Shown one piece after another: positions 33,623 to 45,013 of a DNA stretch of 64,000 nt (positions within the stretch are counted from its first letter, which is position 1; every line of letters begins with the position of its first letter). A program made the translations under genes and the position numbers. Source of the DNA: Phytophthora quininea (Eukaryota > Oomycota > Peronosporomycetes > Peronosporales > Peronosporaceae); contig JAAVTG010000523.1 in NCBI GenBank assembly GCA_011947345.1, positions 124,001-188,000 on the forward strand. Reading direction: 5' to 3'. A model generated the notes under the pieces. The model saw nothing but the letters and a program-made list of their open reading frames with translations, ran no database searches and was not told the origin of the DNA.

Positions 33623-34554
33623 CTAGCGGACCTGACCGTGTGTTGTGTGCGTCCACGACATTTTTGACTCCTTTATCTTCTGTCTGCATGGGAGAAGCCG
33701 CTGGCTGTCTCCGTTTCTCCTCAAGCTGCGAGCTGCTCCACTACCAAGTGAGCAGCGCACCGCTTGCTGCATTTTTTCTCCATTGTTTTTCGTAGCATCT
33801 TATGAGTTGAGCGCCTGGCGTTTGGCAGTTAAATACTACGTAGTATGAGGATCATCGCACAGGACTGGGAAGGGATCCTAGACGGACCGGTGGCCTATGA
33901 TCACCACTCTCCAAGAACCAGTTCGGGCAATCTGCCAAAACGACCTGGTTGAACATTTTTCGGTCTTCCGTAGCGGTCTTGTTGGTAGAACACCTTGAAG
34001 TGCTACACAGTGTGATGTCTTGGCGACAACATTGCCGGTGATGTCGTTTTCGAGTCACCAATTCAGTTGTTGCCAGTCGATTGAAAGCGAGGCATGGAGC
34101 GATTGTTTTCGTACGTTACGACGTCGTTGAGCTAATAGAGCTGCTTGGCTTTTATCCATCAGCTGCAGCAAGCGAAACCCACGTTGGAACCGAAAGAGCA
34201 GGCCAAGTGAAGCATTGCATCACCATCGATGCTTTGCGCCCTCACCGAGCGACTTGTTTTGCTAGGTGTTCTGGTTCAGACGATACGATCGCCAAGATGC
34301 TGCCGATTCATCCGATGAAACCATTCCCACCGAAGACTTCGGTCCGAAGTCATTGTCATGTTCATGCTCCCCTGAGCCTTTCCCGGTACCAGTACATGCG
34401 TCCAGGTCTCCTCTGGATCGCGAGGCTGCAAAAATTGACCGCTTAGCGAAGCCAGAGAGTGGCGACGGTGCCTTTCACCCACCTCTTTCGTGGCCGAACG
34501 CAAGCACCTGGTCAACCTCATCGTGATCTTCGCTCACTGCTGAACTTGCGTCCA
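33623..34554. other. intergenic region before the START/FYVE array
   Basis: Nothing coding is recognised. A 14-bp palindrome atactacgtagtat lies at 33833-33846. The last 100 bases run open into ATG 34555 but do not look conserved with the paralogues. Confidence 0.4.
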
Positions 34555-35661
34555 ATGCCGAAGACGTCAACCATCTCCAAGATCCTGCCGGCGCTGCTGA
34601 TCCCCGATGCAGACCAAGCTTTGCTTAGCGAACTCGCGACCACCCTCGTCACTCACAACCTCGAGCAGTACAACAGCTTGTGCTTGACCAAAGACGGCCA
34701 CCCAGACACCCGGCGGTGGGTCTCGACCCGCAAAGTCGAAGGCATTCGCATCTACCGGGAACGGCAGAATGCAGAGAGCAACACTCTACCGACGATCCCA
34801 TCGCTGCTGCTGTTGGGGTCGGTCGTCGGCAAACTCGACGACATCATGTACGGGGTGGTAGCTCCGACGGACGAATCGCTCAAGATCAAGTCGTCCTGCA
34901 TTCGGGACGGCGTCATCGACTCCAAAGTGCTCGACGAGCTCGAGGTGCCCACAGTGGACGACCCGTTCCACAGCGTCAGCATTCAGTGGCGGCTGTACGA
35001 AGACCGAGACTACGTGACTCTCGACACGACCGGGATGGTGGTCACCTCCTGGGGTGAACGAGTCGGCTACAATGTATCGCACTCGGTCGGATTCCCGCAG
35101 TTCCCGTCGTTCGTCGACCTCAACATCGTGCGAGGAAACATGTCGGTGTGCTCGCTCTACCGTCAGAAGACTAACAACACGGTCGAGTGCTACACGAGGG
35201 GCTTCTTCGACCTCTCGACCAATGCTCAAAGCCATGTCATCTCGTCACTGCAGACCATCGCTACCCAGTGGATGTCTTTCTCTCGCAGCATGGAGTGCGC
35301 TCAGATGAAGAAGCTCGCGTGGCGGTTGCGCAAGATCAGCGGCGACTCGGAGCTCGAGTTCCCTCCGGTCAGACCCAAGCAGAAACCCACCGACTCGACG
35401 TGCAAAGTCTGCAACAAGAGCTTCAGCTTTCTACCAGGAAGGAAGAAGACGTGCAAAAGCTGCAATCGCGCTGTCTGTTCCCGTTGCTGCGTCAAGAAAG
35501 TGGTGTGCGCGGTGGCACCTGACCAATGCTCGGTGCTCGAGAAGAAACGGACTTTTTGCTCACTGTGCATTCACGAAGTCGTGCAGAGCGACGCCACGGC
35601 CATTGCCAGAGACGAACTTGGCATGCGGAGAGTGAGCGATCCCATAGAATATTCCCTGTAA
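34555..35661 (+). CDS. START/FYVE-type protein, array gene 1
   Basis: About 368 residues from ATG 34555. I choose this start because the paralogues align from here, although an open frame reaches 34459. Layout: short helix-rich N-terminus (SELATTLVTHNLEQYNSL), RW/IYRER block, START-like core (IPSLLLLGSVVGKLDDIMYG, SSCIRDGVIDSKVL, RDYVTLDTTGM, GYNVSHSVGFPQFPSF, GNMSVCSLYRQKT, YTRGFFDL), helix MECAQMKKLAWRLRK. Then a C-terminal FYVE-type finger (CKVCNKSFSFLPGRKKTCKSC, VCSRC, FCSLC). The eight cysteines follow CX2C-X13-CX2C-X4-CX2C…CX2C. A lipid carrier or lipid sensor at endomembranes is inferred. The frame is intact. First of a same-strand pair with the next gene, 315 bases away. Confidence 0.8.
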   Translation: MPKTSTISKILPALLIPDADQALLSELATTLVTHNLEQYNSLCLTKDGHPDTRRWVSTRKVEGIRIYRERQNAESNTLPTIPSLLLLGSVVGKLDDIMYGVVAPTDESLKIKSSCIRDGVIDSKVLDELEVPTVDDPFHSVSIQWRLYEDRDYVTLDTTGMVVTSWGERVGYNVSHSVGFPQFPSFVDLNIVRGNMSVCSLYRQKTNNTVECYTRGFFDLSTNAQSHVISSLQTIATQWMSFSRSMECAQMKKLAWRLRKISGDSELEFPPVRPKQKPTDSTCKVCNKSFSFLPGRKKTCKSCNRAVCSRCCVKKVVCAVAPDQCSVLEKKRTFCSLCIHEVVQSDATAIARDELGMRRVSDPIEYSL

Positions 35662-35976
35662 TCAGGAAAGAAAGGGCTAAAGCACATAAGTTATTTCAAC
35701 CGTGAAGGTGTCGGAAAAAGCTGCCTCGAGTCGAATGTTATCTGCTGACAGGCCGACCGACGTTAGGGACTGGGTCGTGTGGCGCATACGAATTCCTGTT
35801 CATCTGTACAGTGAAGCCTCTCAACTTTTACGTGCCACCAAAGTCGAGGCGCTGGATGTTGAGCGGAGCGAGTCTCCGATGGTCAGACGCATTCGTTGAT
35901 CCGTTACACGCCTGTCGAAGTTTCCATGCAGCGGAAAATGAACAAGGACCATCATTGTAAGAATACCCGCCACGTG

Positions 35977-37125
35977 ATGAAGCGAAGGTCGTCATCCAGT
36001 TTGTCGAGGTTACTGCCGGAACTCGCAGTCTCCCATGCAGATCAAGACATGCTGCGAGGTTTGGCCTCGTCCCTCGTGACGCACAATTTAGGGCAGTCCA
36101 ACACGCTGTTGGTGACGAAGGAAGGCTTCCCAGACTCGTCACAAGGCCATTGGAAGGAGATGCGACGGAAAGACAATCTACGGATCTACCGAGAGCGAGC
36201 GACGTCGAACAATGACGAGGCTCCGTTCACACCGTCGTTGTTGCTGTTGGGCACTGTGGAGGGCACTGTGGAAGACGTCATGTACGGGGTCGTTGCAACA
36301 ACCGACGCTGCGATGAAGATCAAGTCGACGTGCGTGCACGACGGGCTTTTGGACTGTAGGATCCTTTTCGAGCTGGCTGAGGCCTCAGTGGACGACCCCT
36401 TTCGCCATGTCGGCATCACGTGGAGACTTTACAGCGGACGTGACTACGTGTCATTGGACTCGACCGGGATACTGAACACCAGCGACCGTGGACGCATCGG
36501 ATACAACTTATCGCACTCCGTCGGGTTCGCAGAGATCCCGAGCTTCAAAACCCACGGAGTCGTTCGCGGGAATATGTCCGTGTGTTCATTGTATCGTCAG
36601 AAGACCCCGACGACGGTGGAATGCTACGTGCGAGGGTTCTTTGGCTTCCCGACAAAGAATGAAGTGCTTAACAGCTTAGCGCTGCAGACGTTGGCCTCGC
36701 AGTGGCTCTCGTTTGGACGCAAGATCGAGTGCGGCCGCATGAAGAAGCTCGCCTGGAAGGTGCAGAAAAACAGCTTCGAAATGGAGCACAGTGCGTCAAG
36801 TTCCAGTACGAGTTCGAGTTCAGAATCACTTCCAAGTCCGAAGGCTCAGCCGATCCAGCCGCTACCGTCGACTCGACCTGGAGCGTGTGCATTGTGTTTC
36901 CATAGCTTTGGGTTCCTCGGCACAAACCGAGAGACGTGCAATAGCTGTAGGAAGGCCGTGTGTCCGCGATGTATCTCCAAGAAACGGGTTTGTGTGGCAG
37001 CACCCGACGGGCGTACGGTTCTGAGAAAGAAACGAGCTTTCTGCCGGCGATGCGTAGAGGACACTACGAAGAGCGATACGTTGGCGATTGCACGAGAAGA
37101 ACTCACGTACGAAAGCGAAGACTAA
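35977..37125 (+). CDS. START/FYVE-type protein, array gene 2
   Basis: About 382 residues from ATG 35977 (the frame is open from 35896, but similarity to its neighbours starts after MKRRSSSSLSRLLPEL). START-like core with TPSLLLLGTVEGTVEDVMYG, STCVHDGLLDCRIL, RDYVSLDSTGILNTSD, GYNLSHSVGFAEIPSF and GNMSVCSLYRQKT. Then the helix IECGRMKKLAWKVQK and a Ser-rich linker. The finger reads CALCFHSFGFLGTNRETCNSC, CPRC, FCRRC. Its finger lacks the basic pair before the third cysteine. Intact frame, TAA near 37123. It resembles array gene 1 most closely (same SVCSLYRQKT and TVECY strings), which fits a local tandem duplication. Confidence 0.8.
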   Translation: MKRRSSSSLSRLLPELAVSHADQDMLRGLASSLVTHNLGQSNTLLVTKEGFPDSSQGHWKEMRRKDNLRIYRERATSNNDEAPFTPSLLLLGTVEGTVEDVMYGVVATTDAAMKIKSTCVHDGLLDCRILFELAEASVDDPFRHVGITWRLYSGRDYVSLDSTGILNTSDRGRIGYNLSHSVGFAEIPSFKTHGVVRGNMSVCSLYRQKTPTTVECYVRGFFGFPTKNEVLNSLALQTLASQWLSFGRKIECGRMKKLAWKVQKNSFEMEHSASSSSTSSSSESLPSPKAQPIQPLPSTRPGACALCFHSFGFLGTNRETCNSCRKAVCPRCISKKRVCVAAPDGRTVLRKKRAFCRRCVEDTTKSDTLAIAREELTYESED

Positions 37126-37366
37126 GACGATCATCATTGTAGTGCACATGAGAAAACAAATCGGTTGTTTGTATTCGTAGGAAAATAATCGCAACAAAAA
37201 CTCGTGACTGAAAGTGCAAGACAAGGAGTTTACGACATACAAGAGACCGACTCGAGATGGGACCCCGCGTACAAGGAAAGCTATCGGGATCTGTGGCTTG
37301 AGTAGATCATTCTACTATGTAATCCGCGCCTGAAACCCGCAATCTGCGGAAGTCCCAAAACCTCTA

Positions 37367-37555
37367 TCACTTCCAGTTCTCAATTTGCTTCAAGCCTACC
37401 AGGTTCTTGGCCGCCTTAGCCGCTTTAATATTGGCTAAGGAGTTCTTCAAGACAGCACCTATTCCCCTCTCCTCGCTGTCGTCATCGTCGTCCGAGTCAA
37501 CGTTCTCGGTGTCAACAACGGTTCTTAGACCTCTTTGCAGTCGTGATGGTGTCAA
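37367..37555 (-). pseudogene. RXLR effector remnant without signal peptide
   Basis: The minus-strand frame reads TPSRLQRGLRTVVD, DDDDDSEERGIGAVLK and ends in GLKQIENWK. An RGLR tetrapeptide is followed about 20 residues later by EER within an acidic run. This is the arrangement that marks RXLR-dEER host-translocated effectors. There is no ATG and no signal peptide: the frame merges directly into the end of the truncated lipoxygenase-like copy. The C-terminal part is only about 35 residues. It is therefore the 3' part of an effector gene cut off from its secretion signal, and it should not be delivered. Confidence 0.6.
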
Positions 37556-38163
37556 CAGCTAGCAGCTTGGTGCTCTGTGGCAAAATTGACAATTTGGCAA
37601 ACATATCCATGCCCTGCATGTTTTCTCGGAGCTGCCGCCTTGTTCCTCAAGTGTTGTAACACCTGACTGAGGTCGTCGAAGCCTCCAAAAGACGACGGAA
37701 AGCCGTGGATGTGGTCGATCTGCGAGCTCCTTGCAGCCCACGTCTGCAATTCACTGTCACTCTTGATGGAGGATTCGTTTGGGTAGTAAACACGAACGTA
37801 CTCCTCCACGAACGTCTTGATGATGTTGTAGTACTTGGTGCCGTAGCGGTTGAGGCGATGGTCGGGTAGAAATCGCATGCCACGAGCGGCCAGGTCTGTC
37901 GGAAGATCTAACGTCACGGAGGTCGTGTCGAATTCTCGCATGACAGCTCGGAGAGATCCCGTGGCTCCGTAGCCCGTGACTTTATCGTAAGGAGTTCCGG
38001 TACTCAGCAGCTCCTTCCTGGCGAAGTATTCCATCCCGAAATTCGCAAAGAAGTGGTAGTCGAGCAACGCATAGACTGGGTGGTCTTCGGACATGCTGCT
38101 GACTATCTCGACTTGTACGGGAACGAATGTGTCGAAGAAATGCTGTATCTGCTCGATATTCAT
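37552..38163 (-). pseudogene. truncated lipoxygenase-like copy
   Basis: The frame covers the part of the intact minus-strand gene at 39309-41024 from its metal-ligand helix (here NIEQIQHFFDTF) through HPVYALLDYHFFANFGMEYF to GFPSSFGGFDDLSQVL. It then diverges into an unrelated tail ending QAASC. The coding similarity can be followed upstream to about 38215 without a start codon. Both the N-terminal half and the second metal-binding cluster are missing. The middle, 37661-38099, is nearly identical to the intact gene while the flanks are not. No active enzyme can be expected. Confidence 0.65.
37661..38099. repeat. near-identical block shared with 39742-40180
   Basis: 439 bases, offset exactly 2081 from its partner, with no indels and four mismatches that I can see (first at 37664, next at 37749, others near 37803 and 37834). 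Similarity drops abruptly at both ends. Confidence 0.9.
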
Positions 38164-38471
38164 GACCAGCCACTGTGCGTTATACCCCAGAAGCGCGAGC
38201 GCGTCTTGAGCTGATCCTGACGCACGTTGAGGAATGACACATGGGTGATCAGTTTTGATGAGTAGTGTTGGGATCTGAGCGCGTGATCATGTCAAGACGT
38301 GGTCTTGCGTAAGACTGGCATAGACACTTGGCAAGCAGTCTCTAATCTACCTTTCCAATCGCAGGAGGTCGTGCTAGCTGTGATTCGGCTTTCGCGAGAT
38401 GCAAAGTGTCGGGATCTGTTGCTCCATCGGCCTCATTTCTCAACTGGTTTCGAAGCTCGAACACACCAGCC

Positions 38472-38860
38472 ATGCGTATGTGCTACCTCCTACTGCTTGT
38501 CGCGACTGCGGTCCTTGCGACCTTCAACGGTGCTTCGGCTACGTCGAACAAGGTCGAATATGTCAGAGCATCGGGCAATCCCTCACTGGCATGAGGTCTC
38601 AGAGGGTTGTTGACACTGGCGGCGGCGGCGTTAATGCCACTGACGAGGAGCGGGGTTACCTCAGCACCATGATAATCAACCTTTTGACGGACGAGCAAGT
38701 GAAGTTCATGATCAGGGCGGGCGAGAACTACAACACGCTTCTTCATAGAATGGTGGCCCAGTCCCAGGTTATCAATGACATCCACGTCTTCCGAAGCATG
38801 ACCCGGTTGTCGAGAGATTCCACAAACTGCGTCAGCGGTGAAGCAGTACCACTCGGGTGA
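38472..38860 (+). pseudogene. RXLR-like secreted protein gene, frameshifted
   Basis: ATG 38472 starts MRMCYLLLLVATAVLATFNG, a strong signal peptide followed by ASATSNKVEY, and the frame stops at 38592-38594. A neighbouring frame continues with MRSQRVVDTGGGG, an EER in NATDEERGYL, then LTDEQVKFMIRAGENY and VINDIHVF, ending at TGA 38858-38860. RSQR sits where RXLR is expected, followed by EER after 17 residues. The C-terminal block matches the gene at 53684-54028. A single indel near 38580-38600 would separate this from a normal reading, so it may be a sequence error or a real break. Confidence 0.55.
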
Positions 38861-39042
38861 CTAAGGAGATCACACTACACTACAGTCGGTCATGCATGGT
38901 GCGCCGCAAAGAAATCTGTCGCGCTAAGCTTACTGGTACTCCTCTTTTGAACTATACACTCGGCAGAGGCGGTGCCACTTGCGCTTCATGCTGCAACTTG
39001 CTTTAAGCCTTCCGGACAAACTTCCTCGAATGTGGTCCGGCC

Positions 39043-39304
39043 ATGTGTGTGTGCTGCATCCTGCTGGTCATCGCCACTGCCATGCTTGTGGCCATCGACT
39101 GTGTTCCGGCAACCTCGAACCAAGTCAAGTTATCGTCGATCCATACCGTTGGTGACAATCATCAGGGGTCTCTATACTAGTGACAGGCATGCTGGAGTCA
39201 AGTCCAATACGCCAAGAAATGCTGTCGAAATGGTCGAGTTGGTGTCACCGACAAGCGCAGTGGAAAGATGCAACTCAATACACGTCTCGGAGTTCGGTTA
39301 TTAG
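39043..39304 (+). pseudogene. decayed relative of the RXLR-like gene at 38472
   Basis: ATG 39043 begins MCVCCILLVIATAMLVAIDC, then VPATSNQVKLSSI, which lines up with the signal peptide and ATSNKVEY of the 38472 gene. The frame ends at TAG 39178-39180. A second frame runs on to TAG near 39302 with no recognisable effector domain. Only the first 30 codons or so are kept. Confidence 0.5.
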
Positions 39305-39308
39305 TATC

Positions 39309-41024
39309 TTAAGGGTCTCTACAAGCTCTTTTAAATGAACGAGTAGAACGGTAATGAGGATGGCTTGAAAATGTCGCTCGAAAAGATTGTCGCTGCTCAG
39401 CGAACTGCACGAACACTTCCATGTCCTGCATGCTCTCTCGGAACTGACGAATCGGTTCCTCAAGTCTTGTTTCCCTCGTAAAAGGCTCCACTTCATAAAA
39501 GTGCAAGGCCGACACATTCACCGCCACTTGCCGAGTGAACCACGCGTACAAGTAGACCATCTCTGGAAACGTCTCGTTGGCCATGACGTAGTCGAATGGA
39601 TTCACGTTGGCATCTTTTCTAGTCGGCAATGGCTTGTTGTAGAGCGCTGGAGCGTTGAACGGGGCGGCGGTGCTGTGCCATGACGCTTGTCCGTTCATGA
39701 AGTGGTGCTTGACGGCGTTCTGGAAAATATAGTGCGTCAACACCCGACTGAGGTCGTCGAAGCCTCCAAAAGACGACGGAAAGCCGTGGATGTGGTCGAT
39801 CTGCGAGCTCCTTGCAGCCCACGTCTGCAGTTCACTGTCACTCTTGATGGAGGATTCGTTTGGGTAGTAAACACGAACGTACTTCTCCACGAACGTCTTG
39901 ATGATGTTGTAGTATTTGGTGCCGTAGCGGTTGAGGCGATGGTCGGGTAGAAATCGCATGCCACGAGCGGCCAGGTCTGTCGGAAGATCTAACGTCACGG
40001 AGGTCGTGTCGAATTCTCGCATGACAGCTCGGAGAGATCCCGTGGCTCCGTAGCCCGTGACTTTATCGTAAGGAGTTCCGGTACTCAGCAGCTCCTTCCT
40101 GGCGAAGTATTCCATCCCGAAATTCGCAAAGAAGTGGTAGTCGAGCAACGCATAGACTGGGTGGTCTTCGGACATGCTGCGGATCATCTCGACTTGAACG
40201 GGAACGGAGACCAAGTGGGTCTCGACAAAGTGCCGCATCTGCTGGAAGTTCATCTCCGTGGCGTGAAATGCCATCTTGGCCAACTGCCACTCACCTGGCG
40301 AGTCAGCTTTGGTGTATGTCAGTCCAGTGTCGACAATGGAGATCGCCAGCGGCAGCAGCATCCGCTTGTTGTCATTGTAGCAGAAGAATCCGACAACGCT
40401 CGGCAGGTACTTGACTTCCTTAACAGCTTCGTCCGTGAGCTCTCCGTAGTCCGAGAAGTCCGCGACAAACAGCTTATGGTGTTGCACAGTGCTTGGTATA
40501 GTTGCGTCAGCACAGACATCCGTCAACAAAAACGGCGGGAGATCTCGCAAGTACTCGGTGTATTCCCCACGATCCACCAGCTTGAGGTTGTAGCCGAGGA
40601 CTCCGAGTCGCATCGCGCCAAAATTCTCGTCGCTTGAGTCGAAAGTGGATGGCACCGACATCATACCCGCGGCCGCCAAGTCTTCATACACTTGTCGAAA
40701 TTCCTCTTCGGTTGACATTGGGAGGTGGTCCTGCACCAGGTCTCGGATCTTGGACGCGTTGTAGTTGGTGGTGGCGGTGAGTGCAGTAGCCTGCTTGACG
40801 AGGTGTTCGAAGTACAGCATCGACGATGGAGACACGTCAGGCCCAGGGTTTAATACGAAAGTCTGCTCTCCGACGGAATAGGTCCGATCGACGTTCCGGA
40901 TTAGCTGGGCCTTGGCTTGGATGATCGACGCTCGATGACCATCGTTCGGGTCCGGAATACTCAGTCCCGCCGCCGTTCGAATAGCAACCGCCACAGCGAA
41001 GATTGACAGCAACGTGGTTTTCAT
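39309..41024 (-). CDS. lipoxygenase-like secreted protein with altered iron ligand
   Basis: 571 residues from ATG 41024, intact. MKTTLLSIFAVAVAIRTAAG is a signal peptide. The central part follows the lipoxygenase catalytic domain: LPPFLLTDV, LLPLAISIVDTG, WQLAKMAFHATEMNFQQMRH, FVETHL, MSEDHPVYALLDYHFF, YFARKELLS, and later AVKHHFMNGQASWH as the second metal cluster. Lipoxygenases oxidise polyunsaturated fatty acids with an iron held by His/His/His/Asn. Against the animal and plant pattern HQxxxH, the first His appears to be Phe (FQQMRH), though one gap is needed. The protein is shorter than plant enzymes and lacks a PLAT domain. Catalysis is therefore uncertain. A truncated copy lies 2 kb downstream on the same strand. 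Confidence 0.6.
   Translation of the reverse strand: MKTTLLSIFAVAVAIRTAAGLSIPDPNDGHRASIIQAKAQLIRNVDRTYSVGEQTFVLNPGPDVSPSSMLYFEHLVKQATALTATTNYNASKIRDLVQDHLPMSTEEEFRQVYEDLAAAGMMSVPSTFDSSDENFGAMRLGVLGYNLKLVDRGEYTEYLRDLPPFLLTDVCADATIPSTVQHHKLFVADFSDYGELTDEAVKEVKYLPSVVGFFCYNDNKRMLLPLAISIVDTGLTYTKADSPGEWQLAKMAFHATEMNFQQMRHFVETHLVSVPVQVEMIRSMSEDHPVYALLDYHFFANFGMEYFARKELLSTGTPYDKVTGYGATGSLRAVMREFDTTSVTLDLPTDLAARGMRFLPDHRLNRYGTKYYNIIKTFVEKYVRVYYPNESSIKSDSELQTWAARSSQIDHIHGFPSSFGGFDDLSRVLTHYIFQNAVKHHFMNGQASWHSTAAPFNAPALYNKPLPTRKDANVNPFDYVMANETFPEMVYLYAWFTRQVAVNVSALHFYEVEPFTRETRLEEPIRQFRESMQDMEVFVQFAEQRQSFRATFSSHPHYRSTRSFKRACRDP
39742..40180. repeat. near-identical block shared with 37661-38099
   Basis: Partner of the block in the truncated copy. 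It lies inside the lipoxygenase-like frame, and only two of the four mismatches alter the protein (Glu/Lys and Gln/Arg). Confidence 0.9.
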
Positions 41025-41174
41025 TTCCGTAGCGATGTTGGCAAACGACGTGCTGGTCAGCTAGCAAAATGCAAAGTGAGCCCTTCCGACCGACAACTCG
41101 GAAGCTTGAATGGAGGTAGCTGCAGCAAGCAATTCTCATAACGTGGTTACTTGTCTCCACCAAGGGGACGTAAT

Positions 41175-41369
41175 ATGAAGCTACGCAACTACGCAACTAC
41201 AGTGTCGTGCATTCTTGTGGTCGTACAGATAGCTAGGACCCATGAACCAGGCGTACAGGAAATATCCGCGGGGACTGCAATAAAATATCTTAGTGATGGT
41301 CAAATGTTGCCCAGCAGTTCCTTTTCAAAAATCCACTACGTGGTACAGGAACCAGGTGGAAGGCTCTAA
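41175..41369 (+). CDS. possible small secreted peptide
   Basis: ATG 41175 gives MKLRNYATTVSCILVVVQIA, a plausible signal peptide, and a mature part of about 40 residues ending in VVQEPGGRL. There is no RXLR, EER or cysteine pattern. It lies in the upstream region of the divergent lipoxygenase-like gene, and could be a truncated effector or chance. Confidence 0.25.
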   Translation: MKLRNYATTVSCILVVVQIARTHEPGVQEISAGTAIKYLSDGQMLPSSSFSKIHYVVQEPGGRL

Positions 41370-41481
41370 ACAAGAAAAAACACTGCAACTGTGGCAGTGA
41401 CCGAGCATAGGCTGCAATAAGATATGAATTCGTAAGCTCCAAATGCTCCATTTGACCATCAAGGACACACCGGATCCTTTC

Positions 41482-43280
<1,799 letters not shown>

Positions 43281-43770
43281 GACCAGCCTCAGGGGAAATG
43301 GTGGAAATGTAAACGAATGCCCTTTTTCTGACCGCAGTGTCATTAACCTTCTTTAGAAAGGTTAATGAAAATAAGAGTTTTTTAAAAACGACCTTCGCCA
43401 GCATATTGGACTTGACGCATGGCAGTCACTTGCTCTCTCAAGTACAACCGGCAGCATTTCATGCGTTCAACTTCTCCGGCTGTAGAGATCGTACCGAACT
43501 CTCACCGTTGCGATGGTGACCGTCATCGAGCTCCGACTGCCGGTAGATACGTTCGGGTTTTGGCGAAGTTTATGCCCAGTGCGCATTCCAGACGAACAAG
43601 CAGAGCACTGCACCCTCTTCAAAACGCCACGCGTCTGCTTCGGCTTCATTTACTAACGAGTCCTCTACCTCACGCGTTAGAAGAAGCGCTTTAGTCCAGC
43701 ACTAGTCACCGTCGGGGCGCCATTTGTTGAGCCCCAGCTCTTCACAGTCAAAATTCCAGGCAACGACGAA
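43281..43770. other. intergenic, divergent upstream region
   Basis: This separates CBS (minus) from array gene 3 (plus). A hairpin-like ttaaccttctttagaaaggttaa lies at about 43345-43367 (arms ttaacctt/aaggttaa). No gene is seen. Confidence 0.4.
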
Positions 43771-45013
43771 ATGCCCACCAACAAGGGCGTCGCGATGCCG
43801 ACACTGGAACTCGAGCGTCGCGACGAGGAGATGATGCGGGAGTTGGCTGGCACACTGCTGCAGCAGAACTTGGAACAGTACAGCGCTCTCGCCGTCACCC
43901 CTGACGGTCATCCAGACTCCCGGTCGTGGGCGTCGATTCAAAAGCGAGATCAAGTTCAGGTGTACAAGGAGGGAACTCGCCAACAGCAGCGACAGCTTAA
44001 CTCGCAAGCAGCGACGGGCAATGCGATTGGAAGAACGACGCAACCGCCACCTTCGCTTCTGCTCATGGGGACGGTCAAAGGCAACTTGGACGACGTCCTC
44101 TACGCGTCAGCAGCGTCGACGACCGAGTCGATGAAGACCAAGGCCAAGTTCACAGAGGACGGGACGGTCGACTGCAAAGTGCTCGCTCGGATCGTCGAGC
44201 CCACCATGGCCGCCCCGATGCACTTCGTTAACGTCACGTGGCGATACTTTGCGTTGTCGGAACCCCGAGACTACGTGTGTTTGGACGTTGCTGGGTGGGG
44301 TAATACGGCTCATGGGGAACGCGTGGCCTACCACTTGATACACTCGGTCGGGTTCGATGCACTACCGACGTTCGAGCACAAGGACGTCGCCCGAGTCAAC
44401 ATGTCGGTGTGCTGGATCTTCCGTCAGCGGACAGCGACCCACGTGGAATGCTACGCGCGAGGCTTCTACGACTTCAACACCAAGAACGCCATGCTCAACT
44501 CCATCTCCCTACACACGGTTGCGTCCCAGTGGCTGTCGTGTACGAAGTTAGTGCCGTATGCGCAGAGCATGAAGCTCGCTCGGCTACTGAACTGCGGCAA
44601 AGGAATCAGCAGTTCCGATGGCAGCGAGAGCGACAGTGGAGACGGCAGCAACAACTACGTCCCATCGCGAGCCAACACGGTGTCGAGTTCGACTTCGAGC
44701 TCCAACAACTCGATCGAGTTGCTACCGAGACCCCGGAGCCGCCACGAGTGCCGGCTTCTCGATGCAAATTGTGCTGCAAGAGCTTCCGGTTCCTAGGAGC
44801 TTCCCGACGACTCTGCCAAGCTTGCGACGAAGACATTTGCTCTCGCTGCGGTGTCAAGGAGTCGTTGGTGCTCTTTCTCGACGACGACAAGCTGCTATCG
44901 AACGGAAAAAGACGTTCTGTAAGCAGTGTGTTGCTGACGCCATGCGCAGCGAAGCTGGTGCCGTGGCGCGTGACGATTTTGTGGCAGCCGCGCAAAGCCA
45001 GCAGTACTGGTAA
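43771..45013 (+). CDS. START/FYVE-type protein, array gene 3
   Basis: Start at ATG 43771, with a second Met at 43795. START-like core: PSLLLMGTVKGNLDDVLYAS, AKFTEDGTVDCKVL, RDYVCLDVAGWGNTAHGERV, IHSVGFDALPTFEHKD, VNMSVCWIFRQRT, YARGFYDF. A Gln-rich insert (RQQQRQLNSQAATGN) precedes the core. After a Ser-rich linker, frame changes near 44735 and 44890 are needed to read the finger: CKLCCKSFRFLGASRRLCQAC, CSRC and FCKQC. It ends QSQQYW at 45011-45013. WIFRQR replaces the SLYRQK of the other copies, and the AQSMKL helix differs too, so this is a more diverged member. Confidence 0.75.
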
